DNA of 64,000 bases from Mycoplasmoides pirum ATCC 25960. GTDB taxonomy: Bacteria > Bacillota_I > Bacilli_A > Mycoplasmatales > Mycoplasmoidaceae. The stretch is from positions 248,001-312,000 of the forward strand of contig NZ_JMKZ01000001.1 of NCBI RefSeq assembly GCF_000685905.1. The letters are read 5' to 3'. Under the pieces are notes generated by a model that saw only the letters and a program-made list of their open reading frames with translations, was not told the DNA's origin and made no database searches. Positions 9,060 to 19,163 of this stretch are shown piece after piece (position 1 is the stretch's first letter; each line of letters starts with the position of its first letter). Position numbers and translations under genes: made by a program.

Positions 9060-12011
9060 ATGTTTATTAATCTAAATGTTAGATCAAGTTATTCTTTATT
9101 ATTATCAACATTATCAATAAATGATATAGTCCAGTTTGCAATTCAAAACAAACAAAAATATGTAGTTTTAACCGATTACAATGTTTTATATGGAACAGTT
9201 GAATTTTTTGATTTAGCAACAAAAAATAATTTAATACCTGTAATAGGTATTGAAATTTTTCATGAAAAAAGCGATAGTAATTTAGTTCTTTATGCTAAAA
9301 CAAATGTTGGTTATAAAAATTTATTAAAAATTTCAAGTAATATAATGACAAAACTTGATTTTGATTTAAATAAATATTTAGATGATGTTGCAGTTGTTGT
9401 TAAAAGTGGAAATTTTGAACCTAAAAAATCAGTTGAATACTATATCGCTAATTCTAATGACAATAATGGAATTGCTTTTCAAGAAGTTAATTGTTTAACT
9501 AATGAAGATAAATATTTAATAAATATTTTGAATGCAATAAAACATGAACGTGTTTTTCAGTCAAAAGATGAAATTTATGATGATTCTCAAGGTCTCCCAT
9601 TTTTATTAGAAAAAGAAGCAAATAAAAAATATTCTAAAAATCAATTAAATAATATTGATAAATTATTAAACAATATAAATTTGGATATTAATAAAATATA
9701 CACAAATTTATTAAAATTCCCCACACCAAAGAAAGTTTCTTCTAGAGTTTATTTACAAACACTATGTAAAGAAGGGCTTAAAAAAAGATTTCATAACATA
9801 AATGTTATTCCTAAAGAATATATTGATCGTTTAAAACATGAATTAGATATTATAAATTCAATGAATTTTAATGATTATTTTTTAATAGTTCATGATTTTA
9901 TAAATTGATCTAGAAAAGAAAATATTATTGTCGGTCCAGGACGTGGATCAGTTGTTGGATCTCTAGTTGCATATTCACTATATATAACAGAAGTGGATCC
10001 TTTAAAATTTAATTTAATTTTTGAGCGATTTTTAAATCCCGAACGTAAATCACTTCCTGATATAGATGTAGATATAATGGATACTAGACGTGAAGAAGTT
10101 ATTGATTATTTATTTAATAAATATGGTCAATCACACACTTCACAAATTTTAACTTTCCAACGAATTAAATCTAAAATGGCTATTAGAGATGTTGGTAGAG
10201 TTTTAAATATTGATTTAAAAGAAATTGATGTTATTTCAAAATTAATTAATTCAAAATATGATGATGATTTGCAATTAGCAATAGATAAAACACCTAAATT
10301 AAAACAAAAAACTAAAGAATATTTAGAATTATTCACAATTGCAAAAAAATTAATTAATTTACCTCGCCAAATAGGTACACATGCAGCTGGAATTATTTTA
10401 AGTAATGAGGAAATTACTAATATTATTCCTATTCAATTGGGTCTAAATGATAGATTAACTTCACAATTTTCTATGGAATATTTAGAGCGCTTTGGTTTAT
10501 TAAAAATGGATCTATTAGGTTTAAAAAATTTAACTATTTTAGATAACATTATTAAATTAATAAAAAAAACTAATAGAAAAGAAATAATTTTAAATAATAT
10601 TCCAATTGATGATAAAAAAACATTTGATTTATTTTGTTTAAATCAAACTAATGGAATTTTTCAATTCGAATCAGCGGGAATGAAAAGAGTATTAAAAATG
10701 ATGCAACCAAAATCAATTGAAGATTTATCATTAGTTTCATCATTATATCGACCCGGACCACAAGATAATATTCCTTTATTTATTAATCGAAGAAATAAAA
10801 AAGAAAAAATAACCTACATATCTAATGATTTAAAACCATTTTTAGAAAATACAGAAGGAATAATTGTTTATCAAGAGCAAGTAATTCAAATTGCACAAGC
10901 AGTAGCTAATTTTTCCTTGGCTGAGGCGGATATTTTTAGAAGAGCAATCTCAAAAAAAGAGGAAGATAAATTAGTTGCAATTCAAAGTAATTTTATAAAT
11001 GCTGCAGTTAAAAATAAATATAGTGTTGATGATGCTAATAAAATTTATCAGTACATTTTACATTTTGCTAATTATGGCTTTAATCATTCTCATGCTATTG
11101 CTTATTCTTTATTAGGATATTGGTTGGCTTATTTTAAAGCACATTATCCTTTGGAATTTTATGTAACAATTTTAGAAGTTAATGTGGGTGATGAAAATAA
11201 AGTTAATCTATATGTGAATGAATCAAAAAATAAGAATATTGATTTTTTAATGCCTGATATTAATTTGTCACAACAATCATTTAGCATTTTAAACAATAAA
11301 ATTATTTTTGGATTTAACTCAATAAAAGGTATTGGTAATGAATCTATTAAAAAAATTCTTTTAACTAGAAATAATTTAAAAAAGAAATTGTTTTCATCGT
11401 ATATTGAAACAATTAGATTATTGCATGAAAATAAAATTTCACAAAAAATGTTAGAAAATTTAATTTATGCAGGTTGTTTGGATTCATTTAGTATTAATAG
11501 AAAAACAATGATTAACAATTTATCTACTTTATTAAAACTAAGTTTGTTTGGTAATAATGTTGATAATTCAGAATATAAAATAGAAGAATTTGAAATGGAT
11601 GATCAAGAAACTCATGAATATCAAGAAATTCAACAAAATTTGCTAGGTATAAATTTTGAAAAAAATTCAATTGAATTAATTAAAGAAAAAAATAATATAC
11701 AAGACATTATTCCTTTAATTGATATTCAAAATAAAGAAAATGGATATTATAGTTCATTAATAAAAATTAATTTTATTAAAGTATGGCAAACAAAAAATAA
11801 TAAAACAATGGCTTTTATAAATATTGAAGATAATTCTTTAAATAATGTTGAGTTAATTTCTTGAAATTTTTCTTATGAAAAATACAAACAATATTTATTG
11901 AAAAATCAAATTTTGCTTATTGGATTTAAAAAAGATTTAAAAGGTATTTATTTAACAAAAATATTTAAAATTTATGATGAGAAAAAAGAGAAATTAGTAG
12001 ATGTTGAATAA
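9060..12011 (+). CDS. dnaE: DNA polymerase III alpha subunit, DnaE type
   Basis: 983 residues with two TGA-Trp codons, short for a DnaE (usually 1000-1200), as in other mollicutes. The N-terminal PHP domain begins SSYSLLLSTLSINDIVQFA. The palm motif PDIDVDIMDTRREEVIDYL starts near residue 330 and carries the catalytic Asp pair, and a GRGSVVGS segment lies just before it. Fingers (ESAGMKRVLKMM, SLYRPGPQDN) and a NYGFNHSHAIAYSLLGYW motif follow. The PHP metal-site HxH expected near residue 5 is replaced (NLNVRSS), so this domain is probably not catalytic. It is the second replicative polymerase beside PolC. The stop overlaps the next gene by up to 11 bases. Confidence 0.93.
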
Positions 12012-12903
12012 GATGACAAAAAATGAAGAAATTGCAATTGTTATAGATGGTAATTCACTTACATATCGTGCCTATTATGCCACTATAAATCAATTAGATT
12101 ATTTTAAAAAATATAATATTAAACCTAACAATGCTATTAAAACAATGCTAATTATGTCATTAAAGATATTGAAGCAATATAATCCAAAATATACATTAAT
12201 AGCTTTTGATGCTGGCAAATCTACATTTAGAAATGAATTGTATAAAGAATATAAATCAAATCGTTCAAAAACACCATTAGAATTGATTGAACAAATTACT
12301 CTTTTGCATGATATTATGAAATTATGTGGATATAATGTTTGTTTGCAAAATGGTATAGAAGCTGATGATATTATTGGTAGTTTTGCAAATTTAACTAATG
12401 CAAACAATATTCATTGCAAAATATTTAGTTCTGATAAAGATATGCTTCAATTAGTAAATAAAAACACTGAAATTCACAAACCAGAAAAAGGTGTTTCGGA
12501 AATGCAAATATACAACATAGATAATTTTGAAAATTTATTAGATGGTCTTTCTCCAGAACAAATTGTTGATTATAAGGGTATCGTTGGAGATAGTTCAGAT
12601 AATCTTCCCGGGATTAAAGGTATAGGAAAAAAAACTGGTATCAAATTAATAAAAAAATATAAAACATTAGATAATATTTTTAATAATTTAAATGATTTAT
12701 CTAATAAACAAAAACAATTATTTATTGAATCAGAAAATATATCTAAACTTTGTAAAGAACTAGCTACTATTAAAACTGATTTATTTTTAAACAAAAATAT
12801 AAATGATTTTTTAAGAAAACCCATTGAAACTGAAAATTTATTTGATTTTTTAAATAAATATAAAATTAATAATATGGAAAAATATATATTTGATGTTGAA
12901 TAA
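12001..12903 (+). CDS. 5'-3' exonuclease (PolI N-terminal domain only)
   Basis: 300 residues, matching the stand-alone 5'-nuclease of mycoplasmas rather than a full DNA polymerase I. Metal-binding acidic residues of the FEN/PolI family are visible: D16 in VIDGNSL, E120/D122/D123 in GIEADDIIGS, D145/D147 in SSDKDMLQL, and D197/D200 in GDSSDNLPGIKGIG, where a helix-hairpin-helix follows. Its expected role is Okazaki primer removal and repair flap cleavage. The ATG at 12001 overlaps the dnaE stop; an alternative in-frame ATG is at 12013. mutM follows 14 bases after its stop. Confidence 0.9.
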   Translation: MLNKMTKNEEIAIVIDGNSLTYRAYYATINQLDYFKKYNIKPNNAIKTMLIMSLKILKQYNPKYTLIAFDAGKSTFRNELYKEYKSNRSKTPLELIEQITLLHDIMKLCGYNVCLQNGIEADDIIGSFANLTNANNIHCKIFSSDKDMLQLVNKNTEIHKPEKGVSEMQIYNIDNFENLLDGLSPEQIVDYKGIVGDSSDNLPGIKGIGKKTGIKLIKKYKTLDNIFNNLNDLSNKQKQLFIESENISKLCKELATIKTDLFLNKNINDFLRKPIETENLFDFLNKYKINNMEKYIFDVE

Positions 12904-12917
12904 TAAGGTTTTAAAAT

Positions 12918-13745
12918 ATGCCAGAACTACCAGAAGTTCAAATTGTTATTAATGAATTATCTAAAACTGTATTAAATAAAAAGATATTAGATATAAACAT
13001 TATAAATCCAAAAATTTTAAAAAATTCTTCACCTAAAGAGTTTTGTAATTTTTTAATAAACGAAAAAATTAAAAAAATTACTCGTTTGGGGAAATATATT
13101 ATATTTCACTTAACTAATAAAAAAATTTTAGTTTCTCATTTGAGAATGGAGGGAAAATATTATTTCGAATCTGCTAAAGATGAATATGATAAAAAACATG
13201 TACTAATAAAATTTATTTTTTCAAAATATGAATTAAGATATCATGATACAAGAAGATTTGGAACATTAAATATATATAATGAAACTAATTATTTAAATTC
13301 CAAAGAACTTAAAAAAATAGCACTAGATCCATTGGATAAAAATTTTGACTCAAAATATTTATTTAAAAACATACATAATTTTAATAGAGCTATAAAAACT
13401 ATATTATTAGATCAAACAAAAGTTTCGGGAATTGGAAATATATATGCAGATGAAATTTTATTTGCTTCAAATATTCATCCTTTAAAACCATCTAATCAAA
13501 TTACAGAGAATGAATGTAAATTATTAGTTAAAAATAGCAAAATTATTTTGAAAGATTCAATTGCTAATAATGGAACAACTATTGCTTCATACAAATTTAA
13601 AAAAAATCATACTGGTTCTTATCAAGAAAAATTAAAAGTTCATACAAAAGTAAATAATCCTTGTCCTAGATGTAAAACTAAAATTGTAAAAATAAAGGTT
13701 AATGGTAGAGGCACATATTATTGCCCTAAATGCCAAATTTTATAA
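12918..13745 (+). CDS. mutM: Formamidopyrimidine-DNA glycosylase
   Basis: 275 residues. It starts with the invariant MPELPEV, giving the catalytic N-terminal proline (P2) and E3. A conserved RLGKYIIFHL strand, LRMEGKY, and the H2TH region around VSGIGNIYADEILF follow. The C-terminal zinc finger has paired CPRC and CPKC cysteines with the YYCPKCQ ending. The enzyme excises 8-oxoguanine and formamidopyrimidine lesions and cleaves the abasic site. No TGA interrupts it. It lies between the 5'-3' exonuclease and coaE, sharing the TAATG overlap with the latter, so it is cotranscribed with replication/repair genes. Confidence 0.96.
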   Translation: MPELPEVQIVINELSKTVLNKKILDINIINPKILKNSSPKEFCNFLINEKIKKITRLGKYIIFHLTNKKILVSHLRMEGKYYFESAKDEYDKKHVLIKFIFSKYELRYHDTRRFGTLNIYNETNYLNSKELKKIALDPLDKNFDSKYLFKNIHNFNRAIKTILLDQTKVSGIGNIYADEILFASNIHPLKPSNQITENECKLLVKNSKIILKDSIANNGTTIASYKFKKNHTGSYQEKLKVHTKVNNPCPRCKTKIVKIKVNGRGTYYCPKCQIL

Positions 13746-14314
13746 TGATTATTTGTGTTACTGGTCAATCAGGTGTTGGTAAAACTACAATTTTGAATTT
13801 ACTATCTAAAAAATATTATGTGGAATTCTTAGATAATTTAATTCATACTGAATACAAAGTTAATAATCAAGGTTATAACCTTATTAAAGAACATTTTGGA
13901 ATCAAATATGTTGATTCGAATAAGGTAAATAGAAAAAAACTAGGTCAATTAGTTTTTTCAGATAAACATTTATTAAACAAATTAAATAATATTCTTGAAC
14001 CGCTTATAATAAAAATAATTTTGAATATTAAAAAAAAATATAAAAATTCTTTAGTTTTAGTTGAAGGTGGAGCAATATTAAACAATTTTGAAAAATATGC
14101 AAATTTGTTTGATAAGTTTATTTTAATTAAAGCTCCAAAAAAATTTATTAAAGAAAATAATAATATTAAATTTGCTCATATAGATAACGACATTTATAAA
14201 TACTTAAAAGTTAACATATCTAATAGTTTTTTTGATTTAATTATTTTAAATAATAAATCTCCAGAATTGTGTGCTAAAAAGATAGAAATTTTCTTAAATA
14301 AATTAAAGAAATAA
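13745..14314 (+). CDS. coaE: Dephospho-CoA kinase
   Basis: 189 residues from ATG 13745, which overlaps the mutM stop (TAATG). A longer in-frame start at 13730 would put five residues before the kinase and is less likely. The P-loop GQSGVGKTT is at residues 7-15, followed by the CoaE-like region with KKLGQLVFSD and LNKLNNILEPLI. It phosphorylates dephospho-CoA to CoA in the cytoplasm. In Bacillus coaE also lies next to mutM. Somewhat divergent in the middle but the context makes the call firm. Confidence 0.85.
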   Translation: MIICVTGQSGVGKTTILNLLSKKYYVEFLDNLIHTEYKVNNQGYNLIKEHFGIKYVDSNKVNRKKLGQLVFSDKHLLNKLNNILEPLIIKIILNIKKKYKNSLVLVEGGAILNNFEKYANLFDKFILIKAPKKFIKENNNIKFAHIDNDIYKYLKVNISNSFFDLIILNNKSPELCAKKIEIFLNKLKK

Positions 14315-14350
14315 ATATTTTTTTAAGTATTTTTTTAGGTAAGAATATTT

Positions 14351-14371
14351 TTTTCCACTAATTGTGGAAAA
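14351..14371. promoter_or_regulatory. Inverted pair of DnaA-box-like sites
   Basis: Perfect 8-base inverted arms TTTTCCAC (14351-14358) and GTGGAAAA (14364-14371) with a 5-base spacer. The right arm, read on the minus strand as TTTTCCACA, is one base from the DnaA consensus TTATCCACA. They lie in the 263-base intergenic region ahead of the helicase-loading genes. They could also fold as a hairpin, but no T tract follows. Confidence 0.5.
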
Positions 14372-14424
14372 TTCATTATTTTTTTTAAAAAACCCATAAA
14401 AACAACCATTTTTTTAAATTTTAA

Positions 14425-14433
14425 TGTGGAAAA
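14425..14433 (-). promoter_or_regulatory. Third DnaA-box-like site
   Basis: TGTGGAAAA on the plus strand (TTTTCCACA on the minus strand), identical to the right-hand site 62 bases upstream. The remaining intergenic sequence up to 14577 is AT-rich with long T and A runs and no gene. Confidence 0.45.
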
Positions 14434-14577
14434 TTAAAAGTAAAATTTATATTTTTTTAAACATAATGCATTTTTTAAAATATCTATTTTTTTAAAAACA
14501 CTTTTTGTGTATATACTTATAGCGCTTAACATACATATTTTTAGATTAAAAATATTAAAAATAGAGGTAAATAATAT

Positions 14578-15855
14578 ATGCAAGTTACTGCTATTGAGAT
14601 TAAGAAAATTAGCTATGTTATTTACTGCTCATTTGATTTTTCTTATTCTAAAAAGCAATTAACAAATATGTATGGACCTATTGTGGGAAATGATGCTATA
14701 TACCTATACCAATGACTAATTGATGAGTTTGATATTCAAAATAATTTAAAAGGTATTTCAAGTTCTATAGATCGTGTTTTAAAGTGTTTAAACATAAATC
14801 AAGAAGAATTTTCAACAATTAGAGAAAAATTGGAAGCTATAAATTTAATAAATACTTATTTAGAAGAAGATTACAATAAAAAAATTTTTCATATTCAAAT
14901 AAATAAACCGTTAACATGAATTGAATTTAATGCAAATGAAAAATTAAGACATCTATTAATAAATAAAATAGGTATTTCTGAATATGAAAGAATTTCTTTA
15001 GCATTCATATCAAATAGAATGCCTGAAAATGTTTTAAATATTTCTGCAACATTTAATACAATTTTTAATGATGAAAAAATTAATTCATTAAAAACTTTTA
15101 ATTTTGAAAATTTATACAATTCTTTAAATCTTGATTTGAAAGAACCTGTAATTATAAACGAAAATGCTAAATTAGTTATTGAGACATATTTTAAATCTCA
15201 TAATTTGTCATTAAATGAAATTAGATTTTGTGTGAATAACTCAATAATAAAAATGCCTGATGAAAAATTTTTTAAAGTTGATATTAATAAGTTAAGTGAC
15301 CAATTTAAATTATTAGTTAATAGTTCTCCTAATATTGAAAAATTTGAATATATGAAAATAAATCGTAATTTGAATTTGTTCAAAAAAAATATTTCATCTT
15401 GAAATAAAGAATTAATTTTTGCAGATTATAAAAATATTAATTCTGAACATTATTTGTCTTCAATTCAAAAATCATCACTTTCTAAAAATCAAAAAGATAT
15501 GATAAATAATTTAAGAAATTTTTCACATTTGCAAGATGAAGTTATAAATATATTGACTGATTTTATGTTTTTTAAAACAAAAGGGAAATACATTATTAGT
15601 TATTTGCAAAAACTATCAGATACCATTAATTGTTTAAATTTAAATTCATTAGAAGAAATTTTAATTCATTTGCAAAATGCATACATGAATTCAAAAAATA
15701 AATTTAATTTTAAAACTAATGAAAACAATTTTGAAAAAAATAAGAATATAAAAGAAAAAGAATTAACTATTGTTGAAAACAAATTAAATATTGCAAGTGA
15801 TTTAAATTTAGACGAAGCATTCAATATAGAAAATATTTATGTCCAAAATAAATAA
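14578..15855 (+). CDS. DnaB (Bacillus-type)/DnaD-like replication initiation protein
   Basis: 425 residues with three TGA-Trp codons. The N-terminal part (YGPIVGNDAIYLYQWL and following) matches the winged-helix region of Bacillus DnaB-type helicase co-loaders. Residues about 290-370 (LSKNQKDMINNLRNFSHLQD, then an HLQN region) resemble the DnaD/DnaB C-terminal helical domain. An acidic, Lys-rich tail follows. The partner gene, a DnaI-type loader, overlaps its 3' end by 17 bases, and in Bacillus dnaB and dnaI are also adjacent. It is expected to help place the replicative helicase at the origin. No symbol is given, to avoid confusion with the helicase gene dnaB at 59971. Confidence 0.75.
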
Positions 15856-16852
15856 TAATAAAAAAAATAAACATAATTCAAAAACATTTAAAAATGAAAT
15901 TGATAATATTCAATCTTTTTTAAATAATATTTTTGATTATTCAAAAGAAGCAGATAAGTTTATTAAAATAATGAAAGATTCAAACTTATTTTCTAGCTTA
16001 AATATTACTGATTTGCAATATGAAAAAAATGTTTTTAATTTGTGAAAAATTTATGAAGATAATCTTAAATGTGATTCTTCTAATTTAAATACGTGCACAA
16101 ATGTTGATGGCTATCATTTATGACCTAAATTTGTGAAAAACGATCAAATAATAATTTATAAAATTATTTGTCAAAAGCATCAAAATCAATTAGAAAAAAA
16201 CAAATATATAAAAAGATATGTTTGAAAAACATTTGATAGCAACTTAATTAATTTGTTTATTAATGAACAAAATATTAATAAAAATTGAGATCAATCTAGA
16301 ATATCTATTTTAGATTATATGACTAAGTTTCATGATGAATTGCTAAATTCAAATGAAATAAAAACAAAGGGTTTTTATTTGTATGGTTCAAGTGGAGTAG
16401 GAAAAACTTATTTATGCGTTTTGTTATGCAACACAATTGCTAAAAATATGACATTAATTAATAAAAAAATTTCTATTTGTTTTTTAAATTTACCAGATTT
16501 GATTAACAAATTAACTGAAAAATTTTCAGAAGGCATTAGTGTTGATATAGAAATTAAAAAAATAATTAATGCTGATTTATTAGTTTTTGATGATATTGGA
16601 GCTGAAATTCCAAAAGAATGATTTTTTAATAATCATTTAACAAGAATTTTAACGTTGAGGAGCGAGCAACAAAAATCTACAATTTTTATTAGTAACTATA
16701 GTTTGTCTGAATTAAAACAATATTATTTAAAATCTAGATCAGCAAAATTTGATAATAAAACAATTGAAAGAGTTTTAAGTAGAATTCACAATTTGATAGG
16801 CAACAATATTTTTGAATTAAAAGGAAAAGATTATAGAAAATCAAATCAATAA
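15839..16852 (+). CDS. dnaI: DnaI-like helicase loader (AAA+ ATPase)
   Basis: 337 residues with several TGA-Trp codons. The first 160 residues are polar and variable. The AAA+ domain has Walker A GSSGVGKT at residues 183-190 and Walker B LLVFDDIGAE with the Asp pair at 251-252. A sensor-1-like STIFISNYSL segment and an arginine-finger-like RVLSRI follow. This is the IstB/DnaC/DnaI architecture; it loads the replicative helicase. The ATG at 15839 overlaps the preceding gene by 17 bases. It is the last gene before the tRNA-Leu. Confidence 0.85.
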
Positions 16853-16891
16853 ATTATTTTCACAATTGATAAATTTTTTAATTTGTTTAAG

Positions 16892-16897
16892 TATAAT
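16892..16897 (+). promoter_or_regulatory. -10 box of the tRNA-Leu promoter
   Basis: A perfect TATAAT lies 14 bases upstream of the tRNA 5' end at 16912. A TTGATA at 16866-16871 could serve as -35, though the 20-base spacing is long. Confidence 0.55.
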
Positions 16898-16911
16898 TAA
16901 CTAAGATAAAA

Positions 16912-16997
16912 CCTAGGATGGCGGAATGGCAGACGCAGTAGACTCAAAATCTACCGATGGCAACATCTTGTGAGTTCAAGTCTCATTCCTAGGACCA
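16912..16997 (+). tRNA. tRNA-Leu (anticodon CAA)
   Basis: 86 bases including encoded CCA. Acceptor arms CCTAGGA and TCCTAGG pair perfectly with discriminator A. The D-arm contains GCGGAATGGCAGACGC, and the anticodon stem GTAGA/TCTAC carries loop CTCAAAA, giving anticodon CAA (reads UUG). There is a class II variable arm (GATG/CATC) and a T-arm with TTCAAGT. The long variable arm agrees with leucine. Confidence 0.95.
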
Positions 16998-17016
16998 TTT
17001 TTAAATTAACTAAAAA

Positions 17017-17060
17017 TAAAAGATACAAAATTTACATTTTTTGTGTCTTTTATTTTTTTT
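17017..17060 (+). terminator. Intrinsic terminator after tRNA-Leu
   Basis: The arm AAAAGATACAAAA (17018-17030) pairs with TTTTTTGTGTCTTTT (17037-17051), with a G-T pair, and is followed by ATTTTTTTT. It lies 20 bases after the tRNA. Confidence 0.65.
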
Positions 17061-17120
17061 CATTTACACAATTGTTTATATATAAATTTTCTTAAACAAA
17101 AGTACAAAAAAATAATGGTT

Positions 17121-17490
17121 AATTATGATGCTTATTGTTATTTTGATGCTGATAATGTTTTGAATAAAAATTGACTTAAAGAAATTGTTGCTAAATTAGA
17201 AAATGGTTATGATGTTGCAACATCTTATTTAAATTCTTTAAATTTTTAAAAAATTGAATTATTGCAAGCTATAAAATTTTGTTTTATTTAAATTACAATA
17301 CTACACTTTGATTTTAATATTAATAATAGGAAGATTGTATTCAACTTTTTTATTTTTTTCATTAGTCATTTTTCAAAAGAAAAAACAATAAATTCTAAAA
17401 AAATAAAATTATTTTTTATGCTTTTTTTATCTAATTTTTACGTTCACATTAATACTTATTTCATTTATTGAATTATTTAAAAAAATGTGT
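17121..17490 (+). pseudogene. Decayed copy of the membrane glycosyltransferase gene
   Basis: Bases 17121-17272 align by eye almost base for base with 20648-20800, inside the intact glycosyltransferase gene: about eleven substitutions and one deleted base, with the DxD-region codons still readable. A TAA follows directly at the deletion. Bases about 17310-17490 then resemble, more distantly, the C-terminal membrane end of the same gene (around 21353-21520), so the middle has been deleted. No start codon or ribosome site remains. This explains most of the gene-free stretch 17056-17636; the rest is AT-rich with nothing recognisable. Confidence 0.75.
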
Positions 17491-17636
17491 CTTCCAATCT
17501 TATACCAATAGAAATAAAAAATAAATCTCTAAGTAATTTAAATTTTAAATTTCCAAAATTTAATAATGCTATAATTTAGTAAATTTTACTTACAAACAGC
17601 ATATATTTATTTACATTTGAAATTAATAAATTAAAT

Positions 17637-18368
17637 ATGAAAAATAATTTTTTAAATTTTAAGTTATTTTACCGACCATACACTTCACCAATAAATCAAA
17701 TTAAAATTACAAATTTATTATTCGATATTTTAAATGTAAACAATGTTTTAGATTGTAGAGAAAAGAATTTAAAACCATATTATTCTATTGAACATGAAAA
17801 AGATTTTTTGGCTTACAAATTTGAAATATTATCCAATTGAATTAAAAAAAATGAATTTTACAATAATTGATACACTTTAAATTTAAATAAAATTATTAAA
17901 CTTTTGAATATAAAAAATTTTTTTAATAGTTTGGAAATAGATTATATTAATAAAATTAATTCTTTAGATTTTGAAAACAAAAGAATTTATAAAAAAATAA
18001 TAGTAGATTTCTCATTAAATAAAAATGAATATGCATTATTTTCAATAGATGAAATTAGTTTATTTCAAGTTGATATCAAAGATCAAAAATCAAAAAATCT
18101 TTTAGGTAATAATTTTAAATTGTATGTGACAAATAAAGCAATAGTAGTTACAAATAATATTTACAAAATTAGAATTTCTTATAGTGATTCTTTATCTTTT
18201 AAATTAATAGATGAAGGAATATATTGATATGCAAAGAATATTGATTTTATTTTTCAAACTCACGATAAATATTTATTGTATGAGTATATAAAAAAAATGT
18301 TTTTTGATAATTTGAAAAAATCTAAGAAAAAATTATTTTGTTGACCTAAAGGATATTTAAACAGATAA
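17637..18368 (+). CDS. Hypothetical protein, possible PH-like C-terminal domain
   Basis: 243 residues with four or more TGA-Trp codons and composition typical of the neighbourhood. There is no signal peptide or membrane segment. The C-terminal third has the order LYVTNKAIVVTN, a KIRISYSD strand, then a FQTHDKYLLYEYIKKMF helix, which resembles bacterial PH/GRAM-like folds. This is an impression from motif order, not an established match. I do not recognise the N-terminal part. Its stop is one base from the end of the convergent RibU-like gene, so there is no room for a terminator between them. Confidence 0.5.
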
Positions 18369-18369
18369 A

Positions 18370-19071
18370 TTAATTAAACAAATTAGATGTCATACTATAT
18401 TTTTGAAAAAAAATTAATATTGGAATTGAAAACAAAGATATTAGTACAAATTTAATTAAATTAAAAAATGAATATAGGCCAAAAATTCCGGCTCAATAAT
18501 TAGGTATTCCTAATAAATAAATATGTAAATTAGGATTTTCGTTATAAATTTTACTTGTTTCTATAAAATTTATATTTGTAAACAATCCAGGTGAAATTCA
18601 TCATCAATATAATGGAGTAAATAATATTCCATTCAATATTGTTAAAAATAAAGTTAAAAAAATTATAGATAAAAACCATATATAAATTCATTTTGTTTTT
18701 TTAGGTTTTATATTTTCATTTTTTTCTACAATATATTTAAAAAATGAAAAAATTAGAATAGTAAGTAAATTACTGATTAATAAAATTAATATACCTATTC
18801 AATTTGAAGCATTTCATGCAAAATGTAAAATTGCATTAATGAAACCACTTAATAAAGCTCATTTTAAAGAACAAATAAATATTATTGGTATTATAAATAT
18901 TATAGATATATCAATATCTAGCGACATTTGTGCAAAAAAAGGAATTTTTATAAATGTTCCAATGAATGCAAACAATGTAGAAATTCCTAACATGCAAGCA
19001 CAAAAAACTAGTTTAAAATTATTTGTAAATTGATTTTGTTTTTCTTTTTTTTTATTTTTTTTAAATCACAT
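18370..19071 (-). CDS. ribU: Riboflavin ECF transporter S component (RibU-like)
   Basis: 233 residues with many TGA-Trp codons; about six hydrophobic segments. After a Lys-rich N-terminus comes GISTLFAFIGTFIKIPFFA, then LALLSGF-like and ILHFAWNASNW segments and a C-terminal NYWAGIFGLYSFFNLIKF, the layout of ECF S components. Assignment to riboflavin rests on the FMN riboswitch immediately upstream on the same strand. S components bind the vitamin in the membrane and use a shared EcfAAT energizing module, which is not in this window. Start ATG at 19071; an in-frame TTG lies at 19080. The highest density of TGA codons in the window makes it invisible to a standard-code ORF search. Confidence 0.8.
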
Positions 19072-19111
19072 ATTTATCAATTTTTGTATTTTTAAATAAA
19101 TAAACAGGGAA

Positions 19112-19143
19112 TTAAAAAAATGTTTTTATGAAAAATTAAAAAC
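19112..19143 (-). terminator. Possible expression-platform terminator of the FMN riboswitch
   Basis: On the minus strand, arms GTTTTTA (19143-19137) and TAAAAAC (19128-19122) enclose an 8-base loop and are followed by A then seven T (19120-19114). It lies between the riboswitch and the ribU start, as expected for attenuation by premature termination when FMN is bound. Confidence 0.5.
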
Positions 19144-19163
19144 AATTCTTAAAAATAAAAAAA

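Noticed and set aside
14351-14371. Transcription terminator after coaE
   Set aside because: The inverted repeat has no T run directly after it and its arms match DnaA boxes, so a protein-binding role was preferred.
18839-19033. Plus-strand 64-codon open frame
   Set aside because: It is the shadow of the RibU-like gene, which reads on the minus strand with many TGA-Trp codons and has a riboswitch upstream.
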